Shown here piece by piece: positions 7,954 through 18,673 of a stretch of DNA of 64,000 nucleotides. Positions within the stretch are counted from its first letter, which is position 1. Each line of letters opens with the position of its first letter. Source of the stretch: Myxococcales bacterium (GTDB lineage: Bacteria; Myxococcota_A; Polyangia; Polyangiales; Polyangiaceae); the NCBI GenBank assembly GCA_016794345.1, contig JAEUKE010000070.1, positions 1 to 64,000 of the forward strand, in the 5' to 3' direction. The notes below the pieces were generated by a model, which had not been told where the DNA came from, did no database searches, and saw only the letters and a program-made list of their open reading frames with translations. The position numbers and the translations under genes were made by a program.

Positions 7954-8931
7954 CTAGAGCGCGCGGCGCATGAAGAGATCCTCGAGGGTCTCTTTCTTCG
8001 GGCTGACCTCGACGACACGCGCCTTGTGCTCGAGCGCGATGGCCAGCACTTCGTCCACCCGCGCCTCCCCTTCCACCTCGATCACGTGGACACCCGGGCG
8101 CTCGAGGAGCTCGAAGCGCGCCTCCGCGAGGACCGCCTTCGCTTCGTCCGACACCGAGGCGAGCGTCACCTCCGTACGGAGCACGTCGCCGCGAAGGAGC
8201 GACCGGATCTCCCCGCTGACCACGACCTCTCCCTTACGGAGGATCGTCACCCGATCACACATCGACTCGACGTCGCTCAGGATGTGCGTCGAGAAGAAGA
8301 TGGTGCGCCCCGCGTCACGCTCCTTGAAGATGACGTCGCGGACCTCTTTGCGGCCGACGGGATCGAGACCGCTCATCGGCTCGTCGAGGATGAGCATCTC
8401 GGGGTCGCCCACGAGCGCCGCGGCGAGCCCGGTGCGCTGGAGCATGCCCTTGGAGAGGCGCCTCACCTGGCGGTCGGCCGCGTAGGCGATGCCGACGGTC
8501 GTCAGCACCTCCATGGTTCGCCGCTTCAACGTCGAGCCCTTCACGCCCGAGAGCCTGCCGCAGAGCTCCACGAACTCCCTCGGGGTCAGGTAGGGAAAGA
8601 CGTAGGGGTTCTCGGGCAAGAACCCGAGCCGCTCGCGCGACTCCACCGACGGCACCTGCTTTCCGAAGAGGAACGCCTCCCCGCCGGTCGGGGCGATGAG
8701 CCCGGTGAGCATCTTGATGCAGGTCGTCTTGCCGGCGCCGTTCGGGCCCAGGAAGCCGAAGATCTCTCCACGCCGAACGTCGAACGAGACACCTTTCACC
8801 GCCTCGACAACCCGCCGCTTGAAGAGGCCGATCGTGAAGCGCTTCGATAAGGAGCGGACGTCGATCAGCTTCTCGGCGGTCGGCTGCTTGTCTGCCTCTT
8901 CGTCCACGATCGGCTCGGACTCTATCACCAC
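7954..8931 (-). CDS. ABC transporter ATP-binding protein (export type)
   Basis: A 325-residue ATPase. It carries Walker A (GPNGAGKTT), the Q-loop (GFLPENP), the ABC signature in a variant form (LSKGMLQR), Walker B (MLILDEPMSGLDP) and the switch His (FFSTHIL). After the ATPase domain there is a C-terminal region of about 80 residues, as in NatA/CcmA-like subunits of ABC-2 exporters. No permease gene is adjacent: the next gene upstream is RarD, and downstream is the globin operon. It must pair with a permease encoded elsewhere or act without one. The start gives an acidic N-terminal extension of about 20 residues. Confidence 0.88.
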   Translation of the reverse strand: MVIESEPIVDEEADKQPTAEKLIDVRSLSKRFTIGLFKRRVVEAVKGVSFDVRRGEIFGFLGPNGAGKTTCIKMLTGLIAPTGGEAFLFGKQVPSVESRERLGFLPENPYVFPYLTPREFVELCGRLSGVKGSTLKRRTMEVLTTVGIAYAADRQVRRLSKGMLQRTGLAAALVGDPEMLILDEPMSGLDPVGRKEVRDVIFKERDAGRTIFFSTHILSDVESMCDRVTILRKGEVVVSGEIRSLLRGDVLRTEVTLASVSDEAKAVLAEARFELLERPGVHVIEVEGEARVDEVLAIALEHKARVVEVSPKKETLEDLFMRRAL

Positions 8932-8950
8932 TCGCGTCGTGGTCGATGCC

Positions 8951-9841
8951 CTACGCGCGGCGGCGAGCGAGCGAGACCGAGTGAATCGCCAGCGCCGACC
9001 AGATGAGCACGAAGGCGAGCCAGCGGATTGCGGCGACTTGCTCGCCGAAGATCAGGATCGCGATGAGGAGCTGGAGCCATGGCGCGACGTATTGGAAGAG
9101 TCCCATCGTCGAGAGCGGGAGCCGGCGCGCGGCCGCCGTGAACCAGACCAGGGGCAGCGACGTGACCACGCCCGACGCTGCCGCGAGCAACAGGAGCGAG
9201 AGATCGCCCCGTCCGAGCAGACCGCCTCGCTGCTCGAACCACACGATGGCGCCGAGCGCGAACGGAGCGAGCAGGAGCGTCTCGAGGAACAGCCCCGGCA
9301 GGCTGGCGAGCGGCGCGAGCTTCCGGATCAGCCCGTAAACGGCGAAGGTCCCCGCGAGCGACAGCGCAACCCAGGGGACGCCGTCAGCCGTGAAGACGAG
9401 GAGCCCGACCGCGGCGGCGGCGAGACCGACGGCGAGCCACTGCAGACGACCGAGCCGCTCGCCGAGCGCGACGACACCGAGCACGACGTTCGCGAGCGGG
9501 TTGATGAAGTAGCCGAGGCTCGCCTCGCTCAGCCGGCCGGCGGCGATGGCCCAGATGAAGATGCCCCAGTTCGCCGCGATGAGCGCGGAGGAGAGCAAGA
9601 AGAGCCCCGCCCGCCGGGGCGATCGCAGCGCGGCGAACGCCTCGCGCCCGCCGCCGAGCGCGGAGAGGAGGATGGTCACGACGACGAGCGACCACGCGAC
9701 TCGGTGCGCGAGCAGCTCGGTCGCCGGCACCCCCGCGAGCAGACGCCAGAAGAGCGGGACGATGCCCCAGCTGCCGAACGCGAGCAGCGCAAACAAAACC
9801 CCCCTCGACGAGGTCGAGGGGGGCTTGGGGGGTGAATCCAC
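8951..9841 (-). CDS. rarD: EamA/RarD-family permease
   Basis: An inner-membrane protein of about 296 residues with ten hydrophobic segments. The start region (GVLFALLAFGSWGIVPLFW) and LLAHRVAWS, then GYFINPL and APWLQLLIAI, match RarD, a drug/metabolite-type transporter of unknown substrate. Similarity to RarD begins at RGVLFALL. The nearest start codon upstream is a GTG at 9841; a TTG at 9880 is also possible. Either start puts the 3' side of a strong intrinsic terminator hairpin (9799-9823) inside the coding sequence. It is followed after 19 bp by the ABC ATPase gene. Confidence 0.8.
   Translation of the reverse strand: MDSPPKPPSTSSRGVLFALLAFGSWGIVPLFWRLLAGVPATELLAHRVAWSLVVVTILLSALGGGREAFAALRSPRRAGLFLLSSALIAANWGIFIWAIAAGRLSEASLGYFINPLANVVLGVVALGERLGRLQWLAVGLAAAAVGLLVFTADGVPWVALSLAGTFAVYGLIRKLAPLASLPGLFLETLLLAPFALGAIVWFEQRGGLLGRGDLSLLLLAAASGVVTSLPLVWFTAAARRLPLSTMGLFQYVAPWLQLLIAILIFGEQVAAIRWLAFVLIWSALAIHSVSLARRRA
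9795..9823 (-). terminator. Intrinsic terminator for the OmpA-type gene
   Basis: An 11-bp perfect stem, CCCCCCTCGAC at 9799-9809 with its complement at 9813-9823 and a 3-base loop. Read on the minus strand it is followed by TTTTGTTT, giving a textbook rho-independent terminator for the gene ending at 9888. A second hairpin, GGGAGCGT at 9858-9865 with ACGCTCCC at 9867-9874, stands between them. The terminator lies within the 5' coding part of rarD, so it may also limit read-through into rarD. Its flanks (TTCACCCCCCAAGCCCCCC) match a hairpin repeat seen again near 56 kb. Confidence 0.75.
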
Positions 9842-9887
9842 GGGGACGAGCTTCAGCGGGAGCGTGACGCTCCCGCCCAAGGTGACG

Positions 9888-12425
9888 TCACTGCTTCTTC
9901 GTGATGATGAACTGGACCCGCCGGTTCTTCGTGCGGTTCGCCTCGGTCACGTTCGGGGCGATCGGCCGATCTTGGCCGTAGCCCTTCGCGGTGAGGCGGC
10001 CCGGCGCGACGCCGGCCTTCACGAGCCACTCCCGGACCGAAGCCGCGCGCGCGTCGCTGAGCTTCTGGTTGTGCTCGCGACCGCCGGTGTTGTCCGTGTG
10101 GCCCTGGATCTCGACCTCTTGGATGTTGGGGTTCTTCTGCATGACCTCCGCGATCTCCTCGAGGAGGGCGCTCGACTGCCCCATGATCTTCGCCGAGTCG
10201 GTCTCGAAGAGGATCTTCGAGCCGAGCTTGATCTCGTTGCCCTGGATCTTCACGAGCGCGTTCTTCGGGCGCTTGTTCATCGTGACCGTCGTGCGGGCGT
10301 CCTCGCTCGCGCGGACCTCGGAGCTCGAGACGTTGTTCATGTAGCCGGAGGCCTCGGCCTTGATCGAGACCTCGCCGGGCTGCAGGCCTTCGATCTTGAA
10401 GTTGCCGCTACCGTCCGTCGTGGCCTTCTGCGCGTTGCCCGTCGCGTCGGTCACCGTGATGACCGCGCCCGCGACCGGCGTGCCGCCGGCGTCCTTCACG
10501 GCGCCGACGATGTTGCCCGTGCGGGGCAGCGCCTCGAGCGGGCAGTCGACGTCGACGAAGTTGTCGGCCGGCTTCGCCGCAGGCGGCGTGAACTGGCCAG
10601 GACCACCCGCAGCGGGGCCACCTGCACCAGCGCCGGGGCTGAACTGACCCGGAGCGCCGGCGCCCGGGCCGAACTGACCCGCGGCTGCGCCCGGAGCGCC
10701 CGGCCCGCCCATGCCCGGGCCAGCCGCCGGCTGCGCCGGCGTGACCGTGGCTGCGCAGGTGCCCGGCTTGAAGCCCGGCGCGCTGATCTCGAACGTGTAC
10801 GAGCCCGGCTCGAGGTTGCGGGTGAGGAAGCGGCCGTCCCCGCCGGTCGCGACCGGAGCCTGCGCGCCGCCCTGGAACATGACGATGGCGCCGGCGACGC
10901 CGTCTTGCTTGCCCTGCTCGTGGACGAAGCCACGCACGAAGTTTTGCGCCGGCGGGGGCGGCGTGGGCAGCGGGAGCGCCGGGGCCGCGACCTTCTCGAC
11001 GGGGCGCGGCTTCACGTCGACCGCGAAGCCGAGACCGAGGTACATGGTCCACGGGGCCTGGGGCGCGAGCTCCTCCACGAAGGTGCTGGTGCCGGTCGTG
11101 CCGATCTCGAAGCCGACGAGCGCCGAGAGGCCGCGGAAGCTCTCCGTGCCCTTGATGGCCTGGAAGGGGCTCACGCGAGCGCCGAAGCCGAACCGCGACG
11201 GGATGGCGTCGAAGCCGACCGTGCCCGAGTTCGGATCTGACAGATCCGTCAGGCCCAGACAGACGTCGCCGCGCGAGACGCGGTTCGTGTAGCACTGGTA
11301 GTCCTGCCGGTTGACCGGCACGTCCACGCTGTACTCCACGAAGGGCTGAACGAACGAGAACGGCACCTCCACCCCGAGAGCGAGCGGGAAGGTGTCGACC
11401 TTGTTGATGCCGAGGCCGAAGCGCTCGATGCGGGAGATGGGCTGGAAGTCCCGCGGGGGATTGAACGTGCCGCCGCGGTCCGCCTCGACCTGCTCGACGG
11501 CGACGCCGGAGTTGTCGACCTTGTAGCCGAGGTTCAGGTTCATCCGCAGGGGGATGCCCTTGCCGCCGGGCTTGCGGAGATCGAGCGAGGTGTTGATGTG
11601 GAAGACCGCGCTCGTCGCGCCGCCGGACACGCCGACGTCGCCGGTGCCGTTCAGGAGGAGGAGCTGCGCGTCCGCCCCGACCTGGACCGGCCCGAGGAGG
11701 TTCGGCGGGGTGTAGCCCTTCAGGCCGATTGTCGTGTCGCCGAGCACCTGGAGCAGCTGCGGGCTGCCCTCGCTGTTGGAGTTCGCGTAGGTGCGGAGGT
11801 TGACGAACGCCTCGAGGAAATTGAACGGCGTCGCGGAGAGCGAGAAGAAGCCGCCGACGTGGGAGGCCGAGTCTTCGCGGTTCGCGCCCGAGCACGTGAT
11901 GGGCACGCCCGCCTCGGTCGAGTCGGCCGGATCGCAGAGGAAGCCCGACGAGGTGAAGTAGTCGAAGATGAAGCCGACGCGGAAGGTCCCGGCCGCGCCC
12001 GACCCCGCGTACATGGTCCGGAGAAGACCCGTTCCACCGGAGAGGGAGTTCTGGTTGATGAGGGAGAGGTCGCGCTCCTTCCACTCATCCGTCTTCTCTT
12101 CGGGCTTGGGCGGCTGCGGCCCCGAGAAGCCGAGGTTGCCCTGGGTGCCGGCGTTGAAGGAGCCCTGCGCCCCGAACTGACCGGGGGCCGGCTGACCGGC
12201 GGGCGGCTGTTCTCCGAACTGGCCTGGTGCGGGCGCCGGCTGGCCGGCGGCCGGCTGGCCGGGCGCGGGCTGCCCCGGCTGACCAGCCGGCGGCTGGTCG
12301 ATCGGAGGCAGCTGGCCGAACGGCGGCTCGGGCTGCTGGGCCAGGGCACCGTTGGCCACGAACGTGGTCGCGGCCAGGCATCCGAACAGGGAAGGAAGAA
12401 GGGCAGAGGCGCGCGTAGCTCTCAT
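9888..12425 (-). CDS. Large outer-membrane protein with OmpA C-terminus and CarboxypepD-like domains
   Basis: An 845-residue envelope protein. The start at 12425 gives MRATRASALL, a signal peptide ending at ANGALA. Residues about 25-95 are a Pro/Gly/Gln/Ala-rich linker (repeats of PAPGQPAAGQ). About 100-490 alternates strand-like and Gly-rich segments and is probably a beta-barrel. Two carboxypeptidase-regulatory-like Ig folds follow (GFVHEQGKQDGVAGAIV, then GAVKDAGGTPVAGAVITV), separated by a second Gly/Ala/Pro-rich linker. The last 110 residues are an OmpA peptidoglycan-binding domain (GHTDNTGG, LSDARAASVREWL, NRRVQFII). It should tie the outer membrane to peptidoglycan. A strong terminator follows. 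Confidence 0.88.
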   Translation of the reverse strand: MRATRASALLPSLFGCLAATTFVANGALAQQPEPPFGQLPPIDQPPAGQPGQPAPGQPAAGQPAPAPGQFGEQPPAGQPAPGQFGAQGSFNAGTQGNLGFSGPQPPKPEEKTDEWKERDLSLINQNSLSGGTGLLRTMYAGSGAAGTFRVGFIFDYFTSSGFLCDPADSTEAGVPITCSGANREDSASHVGGFFSLSATPFNFLEAFVNLRTYANSNSEGSPQLLQVLGDTTIGLKGYTPPNLLGPVQVGADAQLLLLNGTGDVGVSGGATSAVFHINTSLDLRKPGGKGIPLRMNLNLGYKVDNSGVAVEQVEADRGGTFNPPRDFQPISRIERFGLGINKVDTFPLALGVEVPFSFVQPFVEYSVDVPVNRQDYQCYTNRVSRGDVCLGLTDLSDPNSGTVGFDAIPSRFGFGARVSPFQAIKGTESFRGLSALVGFEIGTTGTSTFVEELAPQAPWTMYLGLGFAVDVKPRPVEKVAAPALPLPTPPPPAQNFVRGFVHEQGKQDGVAGAIVMFQGGAQAPVATGGDGRFLTRNLEPGSYTFEISAPGFKPGTCAATVTPAQPAAGPGMGGPGAPGAAAGQFGPGAGAPGQFSPGAGAGGPAAGGPGQFTPPAAKPADNFVDVDCPLEALPRTGNIVGAVKDAGGTPVAGAVITVTDATGNAQKATTDGSGNFKIEGLQPGEVSIKAEASGYMNNVSSSEVRASEDARTTVTMNKRPKNALVKIQGNEIKLGSKILFETDSAKIMGQSSALLEEIAEVMQKNPNIQEVEIQGHTDNTGGREHNQKLSDARAASVREWLVKAGVAPGRLTAKGYGQDRPIAPNVTEANRTKNRRVQFIITKKQ

Positions 12426-12618
12426 CCGTAGGGGCTCCGGATTGTCGGGGTACTGCCGTGTGCCGGGTCTTGTATCACCTTTCATGCCCCCAGAAACAGA
12501 ACTTGATCCGACTTGAGGGCCGTGACGGCTCCCGATTCGATGACGCGACGTGGCGCTCCGGGACGCGAGCGGACGGTCAGGGAGTAGGAGCGGGCCCCTT
12601 CCCGCGCTAGAGACAGCC

Positions 12619-14013
<1,395 letters not shown>

Positions 14014-14056
14014 GCCCCCGTCGCAGTGAGCGGCGGTGGCGAAGGGCTCGACGCGG

Positions 14057-15178
14057 CTACGGCTCGGTGGGCGCGCCGGGGCCGAACGCCATCTCCCAGA
14101 GCTTCTCGCGCACGTGCTCCGGCGCGCCTTCCGATAGGGCCTGCCGGGCGACGACCGCGGCTTCGTCTCTACGCCCGAGGCGAGCGAGGACGAACGCTCG
14201 CTCGACGAGCGAGCTCGAGCGCATCGGCGATTTCGGGTGCTGGGTGAGAAGGTCCGCCAGGAGCGCTTGTGAGGTCTCCAGGTCGCCGCGCAGACGGGCG
14301 GCGGTGGCGTCACGGAACAGCTCATTCTCCTGGGCGAGGCTGCTCTCCTCTTGCGGGAGCGACCTCGGTGATGGGCGCGCGCCCGACGCCGCGGGCGGCT
14401 TCGGCTCGCGTCGCGCGAAGGTGGGCGTCGGCGCCAAAGGCTCGGTCGATGCGACGCGGCTCCCTCCCGAGCGCCAGATCTCGCCGGGATGGACCATCGT
14501 TGCATGAGCGCCTTCCCGGACCTCGACGAGGCCTTCGCGCACGATGACGGTGGTAACCACCGGATCGCTTGGCGCGACCTGCACCGTGAACGCGGTGCCG
14601 TGCACGATGACGGAGGCGTTTGGTGTGTGGATGGTGAGCGACTGCCCCTTCCGCAGCTTCGGAACCGTCACGTCCACTTGCCCTGCGTCGAGGTGAGCGA
14701 ACGAGGGCTGCGGCTCCGACCACATCCACACGACCGACGAGGGAGAGACGAGCGCTCGCCCGTCACCCACCATGCGGATGGATGCTGCACCGCCGTCGCC
14801 GGTCGTGACCCACTCTCTGCCCTCCGCATCCAGGCGATGAGCGGTCGGTCCGCCGTCGAGCACGTCCACGACCACGCGGTTGGCAGCCGCCATCGGCGCC
14901 ACACCGACGACGCGCTCGATGGACTCCGGCGTGGGCGCCGCGAGGAGGAAGGCCGCGGCGGCGCCGAAGCCCAGCGCTACGAGCCCGGCGGCGAAAGCCC
15001 GCACGAGGCGCCGCCGGCGTGCACTCCGACGAGCGTCGGCGCGGACGCGACCGAGCGAAGCCGCGAACCGGCTCGCGCCTCGCTCGACCGCCTCGCCCTC
15101 GAGCACGGGAACGGGCGCGTTGCCCAGGCCGACGAGCGACCGGAGCTTGCCCGCTTGGCGCACGTCCGCGCCGCTCAT
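14057..15178 (-). CDS. FecR-domain anti-sigma-like membrane protein
   Basis: A 373-residue single-pass membrane protein. A cytoplasmic N-terminus of about 60 residues is rich in Arg near its end. It is followed by a transmembrane helix (about 62-82, GLVALGFGAAAAFLLA) and a periplasmic FecR-like beta domain (about 100-245, with LTIHTPNASVIVHGTAFTV and GLVEVREG). A helical, TPR-like C-terminus closes the protein. FecR proteins control an ECF sigma factor across the membrane. The start overlaps the stop of the sigma gene by 4 bases, so the pair is translationally coupled. What signal it reads is unknown; no TonB receptor is nearby. Confidence 0.85.
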   Translation of the reverse strand: MSGADVRQAGKLRSLVGLGNAPVPVLEGEAVERGASRFAASLGRVRADARRSARRRRLVRAFAAGLVALGFGAAAAFLLAAPTPESIERVVGVAPMAAANRVVVDVLDGGPTAHRLDAEGREWVTTGDGGAASIRMVGDGRALVSPSSVVWMWSEPQPSFAHLDAGQVDVTVPKLRKGQSLTIHTPNASVIVHGTAFTVQVAPSDPVVTTVIVREGLVEVREGAHATMVHPGEIWRSGGSRVASTEPLAPTPTFARREPKPPAASGARPSPRSLPQEESSLAQENELFRDATAARLRGDLETSQALLADLLTQHPKSPMRSSSLVERAFVLARLGRRDEAAVVARQALSEGAPEHVREKLWEMAFGPGAPTEP

Positions 15179-15840
15179 GGCTCCTCCTCCGGCGCGACAT
15201 CCCGCTCGAGGAACTCCGCTCGGCCGCGAACGAGCCGAGACTGAGCCGCGGCCACGCTGATCCCGAGCTCCTCCGCGATCTCGCGCAAATCGTGGCCGAA
15301 CGCATCGTGCAGGACGAGGACCACGGCGCGGGCCTCGCTCATCGAGGCCAGCACATCACGCACGCGCACGAGCTCTCGCCTCGCCGCGACGAGCCGCTCG
15401 ACGTCGACCGGTGCCCGGTCCGACTCGGGCGGCAGCTCGTCGAGGGGCGCGCCGGAATACCGCCGCGCGCGCTGCCGCGACCGGATCGCCATGAGCCCAG
15501 CCCGCGCTGCGATGATCGACGCCCATGTCGTCAGGCGGCAACCTCTGGCGTAGCGCCCTTCGTAGATGCTCTCCGCGATCTGCTCGAACGTGATCTGGAC
15601 CAGGTCCTCGAAGTCGCGATCGCTCGCCCCCAGCACACGATAGAGCGCCGAGTGCACGACCGGCGCGAGGTAGCGGAAGAGCTCCGCCCCCCGACGCGGC
15701 GCCTCCGAGAGGAGGTCGTCGATGAGGGCGGCCTCGTCGACGACCTCCCGCTGCCCGACCTCCGCGTCCGGGTCGCGTACGCGCCCCGGCTCTACGAGAC
15801 GGAGAACCGCGCCGGATTTCCGAGGGCGAGAGGGCACCAT
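15175..15840 (-). CDS. ECF-type RNA polymerase sigma factor
   Basis: A 221-residue sigma-70 family protein of the extracytoplasmic-function group. Sigma region 2 lies at about residues 55-120 (DRDFEDLVQITFEQIAESIY, then LTTWASIIAARAGLMAIR). Region 4 is at about 155-210 (MSEARAVVLVLHDAFG, then REIAEELGISVAAAQSRLVRGR, the helix-turn-helix). A 40-residue N-terminal extension precedes region 2. It leads a two-gene unit with the FecR-like regulator through an ATGA overlap, and lies just downstream of the Cys-rich lipoprotein gene on the same strand, a possible target or partner. Confidence 0.88.
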   Translation of the reverse strand: MVPSRPRKSGAVLRLVEPGRVRDPDAEVGQREVVDEAALIDDLLSEAPRRGAELFRYLAPVVHSALYRVLGASDRDFEDLVQITFEQIAESIYEGRYARGCRLTTWASIIAARAGLMAIRSRQRARRYSGAPLDELPPESDRAPVDVERLVAARRELVRVRDVLASMSEARAVVLVLHDAFGHDLREIAEELGISVAAAQSRLVRGRAEFLERDVAPEEEP

Positions 15841-15882
15841 GACGTTAGTTGCCGGTCCGCGGAGGAAGCAGGCAGGCGGGCA

Positions 15883-16779
15883 TCATGCGCCCCCGGCCCC
15901 GCCCGCTCCGCCGCCGGAGCCACCAGCGCCGCCCATGCCGCCGGTGCCCGATCCACCTCCCCCGTCGCCAGTCGGATCGGGATCGAACGCCATCCACAGC
16001 ATCATCGAAGGGATCGTATTCGGAATGAAGCCTTCGATGATGAGGTAGTAGGCGGTGTCGGCCTCCACCGGCGCGGCCAACATTTCCGGTGTGGTGGCCC
16101 CGGGGTCGTAGTGGCAGGCGACCTCCGACGTCTCCGTTTCGCAGGTCGTCCGGAGCGAGAGGCTGAGATCCATCCCGTCGAGGGTCGTGTCGGCCATGAC
16201 GCGAAGGGTGCCCTGCCCGGGAAAGGCGAGCGGGTAGATCCTGTCTCCACCTGCGATAGCAGGCGAGCACGAGCTCGATGTGAAGTCGGGCTCGGCGCCG
16301 TGACCGCTGGGCAAATGCAGGATGGTCCAGCCCCCCGGGGGCGCGGCTGTGAGGAGCGACGGCGGGTACACCTGGCCGCACGGGTCGGTGCAGGTGGGCG
16401 CGTCGAAGCAGTCTTCGTCGTAGCAGCCGAACAGGCCGTCTCCGTCCCGATCGAATGGAATGTCGACCGCGCACTTCTCGTCCTTGAAGCACCCGATCGA
16501 GCTGATGCGGCAAGCGGTGCTGCAAGCGAGCTCGCCGCTCGCGAAGCCGTAGTCGGCGCACGTCTTGGGGCCCGTCTCGGCGCCGTCGCACTCCTCCCCC
16601 ACGTCGATCCTGCCGTCTCCGCAGGTCGGGGGCGCTCCCCCGCCCCCGGAGCCGGAGGAGGAAGCGCCGGATGACGTCGTCGCCAGAGCCTCCGACTCGG
16701 CGTTGGCGCAGCCCACGGTGACGGCGAGCAGGAGCACGAGCGAGCCACGCGAGGCCGATTGAAATGACATTATAGTCAT
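15883..16779 (-). CDS. Cys-rich lipoprotein with glycine-rich tail
   Basis: A 298-residue predicted lipoprotein (lipobox TVGC, Cys24). After a Ser/Gly linker comes a myxobacterial-type Cys-rich motif (CGDGRIDVGEECDG, then CSTACRISSIGCF). A beta domain follows with SLSLRTTCETETSEVACHYD, very similar to a stretch in the lipoprotein at 19909-21495. The last 30 residues are almost all Gly/Ala/Ser. The start at 16779 overlaps the stop of the IgGFc-type gene by 4 bases (ATGA), indicating co-translation; a second ATG lies 9 bases later. It is likely surface-exposed. Function is unknown. Confidence 0.75.
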   Translation of the reverse strand: MTIMSFQSASRGSLVLLLAVTVGCANAESEALATTSSGASSSGSGGGGAPPTCGDGRIDVGEECDGAETGPKTCADYGFASGELACSTACRISSIGCFKDEKCAVDIPFDRDGDGLFGCYDEDCFDAPTCTDPCGQVYPPSLLTAAPPGGWTILHLPSGHGAEPDFTSSSCSPAIAGGDRIYPLAFPGQGTLRVMADTTLDGMDLSLSLRTTCETETSEVACHYDPGATTPEMLAAPVEADTAYYLIIEGFIPNTIPSMMLWMAFDPDPTGDGGGGSGTGGMGGAGGSGGGAGGAGGA

Positions 16780-18548
16780 TCCGGCGACTCCACGATCGGT
16801 ACCTGGTTCACCTGGCGGACGTTCATGCCGGCCGGGTACCCGTAGGAGGCGTATCCAGGCGGGCTGAACTCCGGGGTCGCCCACCCCCAGACCGAGACGC
16901 CGAAGGGGGCTTCGCTCTCGATGACGCGCCGACCGCTCGAGCAGCCCCTCACGCCCTCGAAGTCGCCGGTCGTCAGATCTACACGCGCCCATTCGTACTC
17001 GCCGACCGGGATGAAGCCGTCGATCTCCCCCGCGCAGTCGAGCATCACCGGCTTGAACACGCCGTCTTCCTTCTCGCGGATCACGACGATCGTGGACTCG
17101 CTGTAGGTCGGGTCGGCAAAGAAGACGTAGCGCTCGAGGAACTGGGCCGGCGGCGTGACGAGGACCATCTCGGGATCTCCTGCGCCGTTGACACCGGGGG
17201 TGTCGCCGCCGGACATGTGCGAGATCAAGACGAAAGGATGCTCTTCGTCCTGGCTCCGGACGACAAATGGCTCCTCGGTCGCGAACATCTGCGAGCGCCC
17301 CGCGTCGAGCGACATGGGCCCTCCCACGTCCGTCGAATAAGAGAGCTCCGTTCCGTCCGCGAGGGCGACGACGCGGAAGTATCCGTCCTCGAAACCGCGC
17401 GGCCGCGGCATCACGCCGACGGCTTCGCTCGCGAACGCGAACCCCGGCGGGACCATCTGCTCGACGTGGTCGCATGCCGCCGTGGAGGTGGGCAGGTTGA
17501 AGCAAGGTGCCCCGGTGAAGACGCCGACCGGCTTGTTCGCGATGATCGCGTTCCCCGTCATCTCGCTCGACGTCAGGATCTGCGCGTGCTGGCCACGGTT
17601 CAGGAGCACCTTTGCGGGCGTCCCTGGCTCCCCGGGCGAGATGCCACCACCGCCCATCGTCCAACCCGAGCGGAACCGAACCTCGACCTCGGTCTGATCC
17701 TCCATCGCGACGATGTTCACCATGGGACCGAGGTCAGCGTCGAACGCCGAAGGCGGCCCGAGCCCGAGGTAGGTGGTGTCCCACGCGCTCGTCGGCAAGA
17801 GCAACGAGGACCCGGTCACCGCGGCGGAAGCGCCACCGAACGGGTTGATCTGGTAGGCAACAACAGGCACGTCGGTCGTGATGTGGAACGCGGAGCCGAT
17901 GCCGGAACGCGCGTGAACCTGCACGCCGGTCGGAAGCGCCGACGGGATGCGACAGCGAGGGCCCGCGTCTCCGAAGAGCCCGGACAGGAAGACGAGGAGC
18001 GCCTCGGAGGGCGCGAGGCCCTCGGCAGGATCGAACGGCGTAAGCTCGAGATCTGGCCCCGAGCCGACCGGAATGAAGCCGAAGGACGCGAGATCGATCG
18101 CAGCCCCCTCGTAGGTCACGTCGACGTGGGCCGATAGCTCCGACGTGTTCGCGACGATCGCCACGTAGCAGGCTTGCTCGCCCACGTAGCTGTCGAGGAA
18201 CACCGAGTAGTACTCGCAGCCGACCGAGCTCTTGTTGTTCTTGGCTGCCGTGCAAGCAGGCCGACACGCCCCGACCGTGAGATCGCAGAGCTCCCCAGCG
18301 CCACAGGTCGCGATTTCGGCGCCGTCGCATTCGAGCACCGTCTTCGCGTCCAGCGTGCATCGCGGCCCGCACAGCGGACCGCCGCCCGTGCCGCTCGGGC
18401 CGCCGCCGACGCCGAACCCGCCCCCCGCGCCCCCCGATCCGCCCTGCGCCGAGCTGCCCCCGGTCAGCGCATCTTCCCCAGCGGAACATGCCGAGCCGAG
18501 GACGAGCATGAAGACGAGGGAGCGAATGGCTGAGATGTGGCTGGCCAT
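16776..18548 (-). CDS. IgGFc-binding-protein-type lipoprotein
   Basis: A 590-residue predicted lipoprotein (lipobox GSAC, Cys21) with a Gly-rich linker to about residue 55. A short Cys-rich module (CGPRCTLDAKTVLEC to CRPAC) follows. The rest resembles the IgGFc-binding-protein N-terminal domain of bacterial surface proteins: AFHITTDVPVVAYQINPFGG, LLLPTSAWDTTYL, NRGQHAQI, PVGVFTGAPC and DHVEQMVPP are its recurrent phrases. The domain is common in Myxococcota, where binding to antibodies is not expected; it is more likely an adhesion or surface module. It is the first gene of a coupled pair with the Cys-rich lipoprotein. Confidence 0.82.
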   Translation of the reverse strand: MASHISAIRSLVFMLVLGSACSAGEDALTGGSSAQGGSGGAGGGFGVGGGPSGTGGGPLCGPRCTLDAKTVLECDGAEIATCGAGELCDLTVGACRPACTAAKNNKSSVGCEYYSVFLDSYVGEQACYVAIVANTSELSAHVDVTYEGAAIDLASFGFIPVGSGPDLELTPFDPAEGLAPSEALLVFLSGLFGDAGPRCRIPSALPTGVQVHARSGIGSAFHITTDVPVVAYQINPFGGASAAVTGSSLLLPTSAWDTTYLGLGPPSAFDADLGPMVNIVAMEDQTEVEVRFRSGWTMGGGGISPGEPGTPAKVLLNRGQHAQILTSSEMTGNAIIANKPVGVFTGAPCFNLPTSTAACDHVEQMVPPGFAFASEAVGVMPRPRGFEDGYFRVVALADGTELSYSTDVGGPMSLDAGRSQMFATEEPFVVRSQDEEHPFVLISHMSGGDTPGVNGAGDPEMVLVTPPAQFLERYVFFADPTYSESTIVVIREKEDGVFKPVMLDCAGEIDGFIPVGEYEWARVDLTTGDFEGVRGCSSGRRVIESEAPFGVSVWGWATPEFSPPGYASYGYPAGMNVRQVNQVPIVESPE

Positions 18549-18673
18549 GTCTGGGTGCACCGGAGCAGCGGGTTCGAGGGCATAGTTGCTCGGGAGCCCG
18601 CAAACCAGGCAGGCCGAGGGACAAGCCACAAGCACGCTGCCTGCTCGCAGCCTCGACCGGCAACTCACACCCC

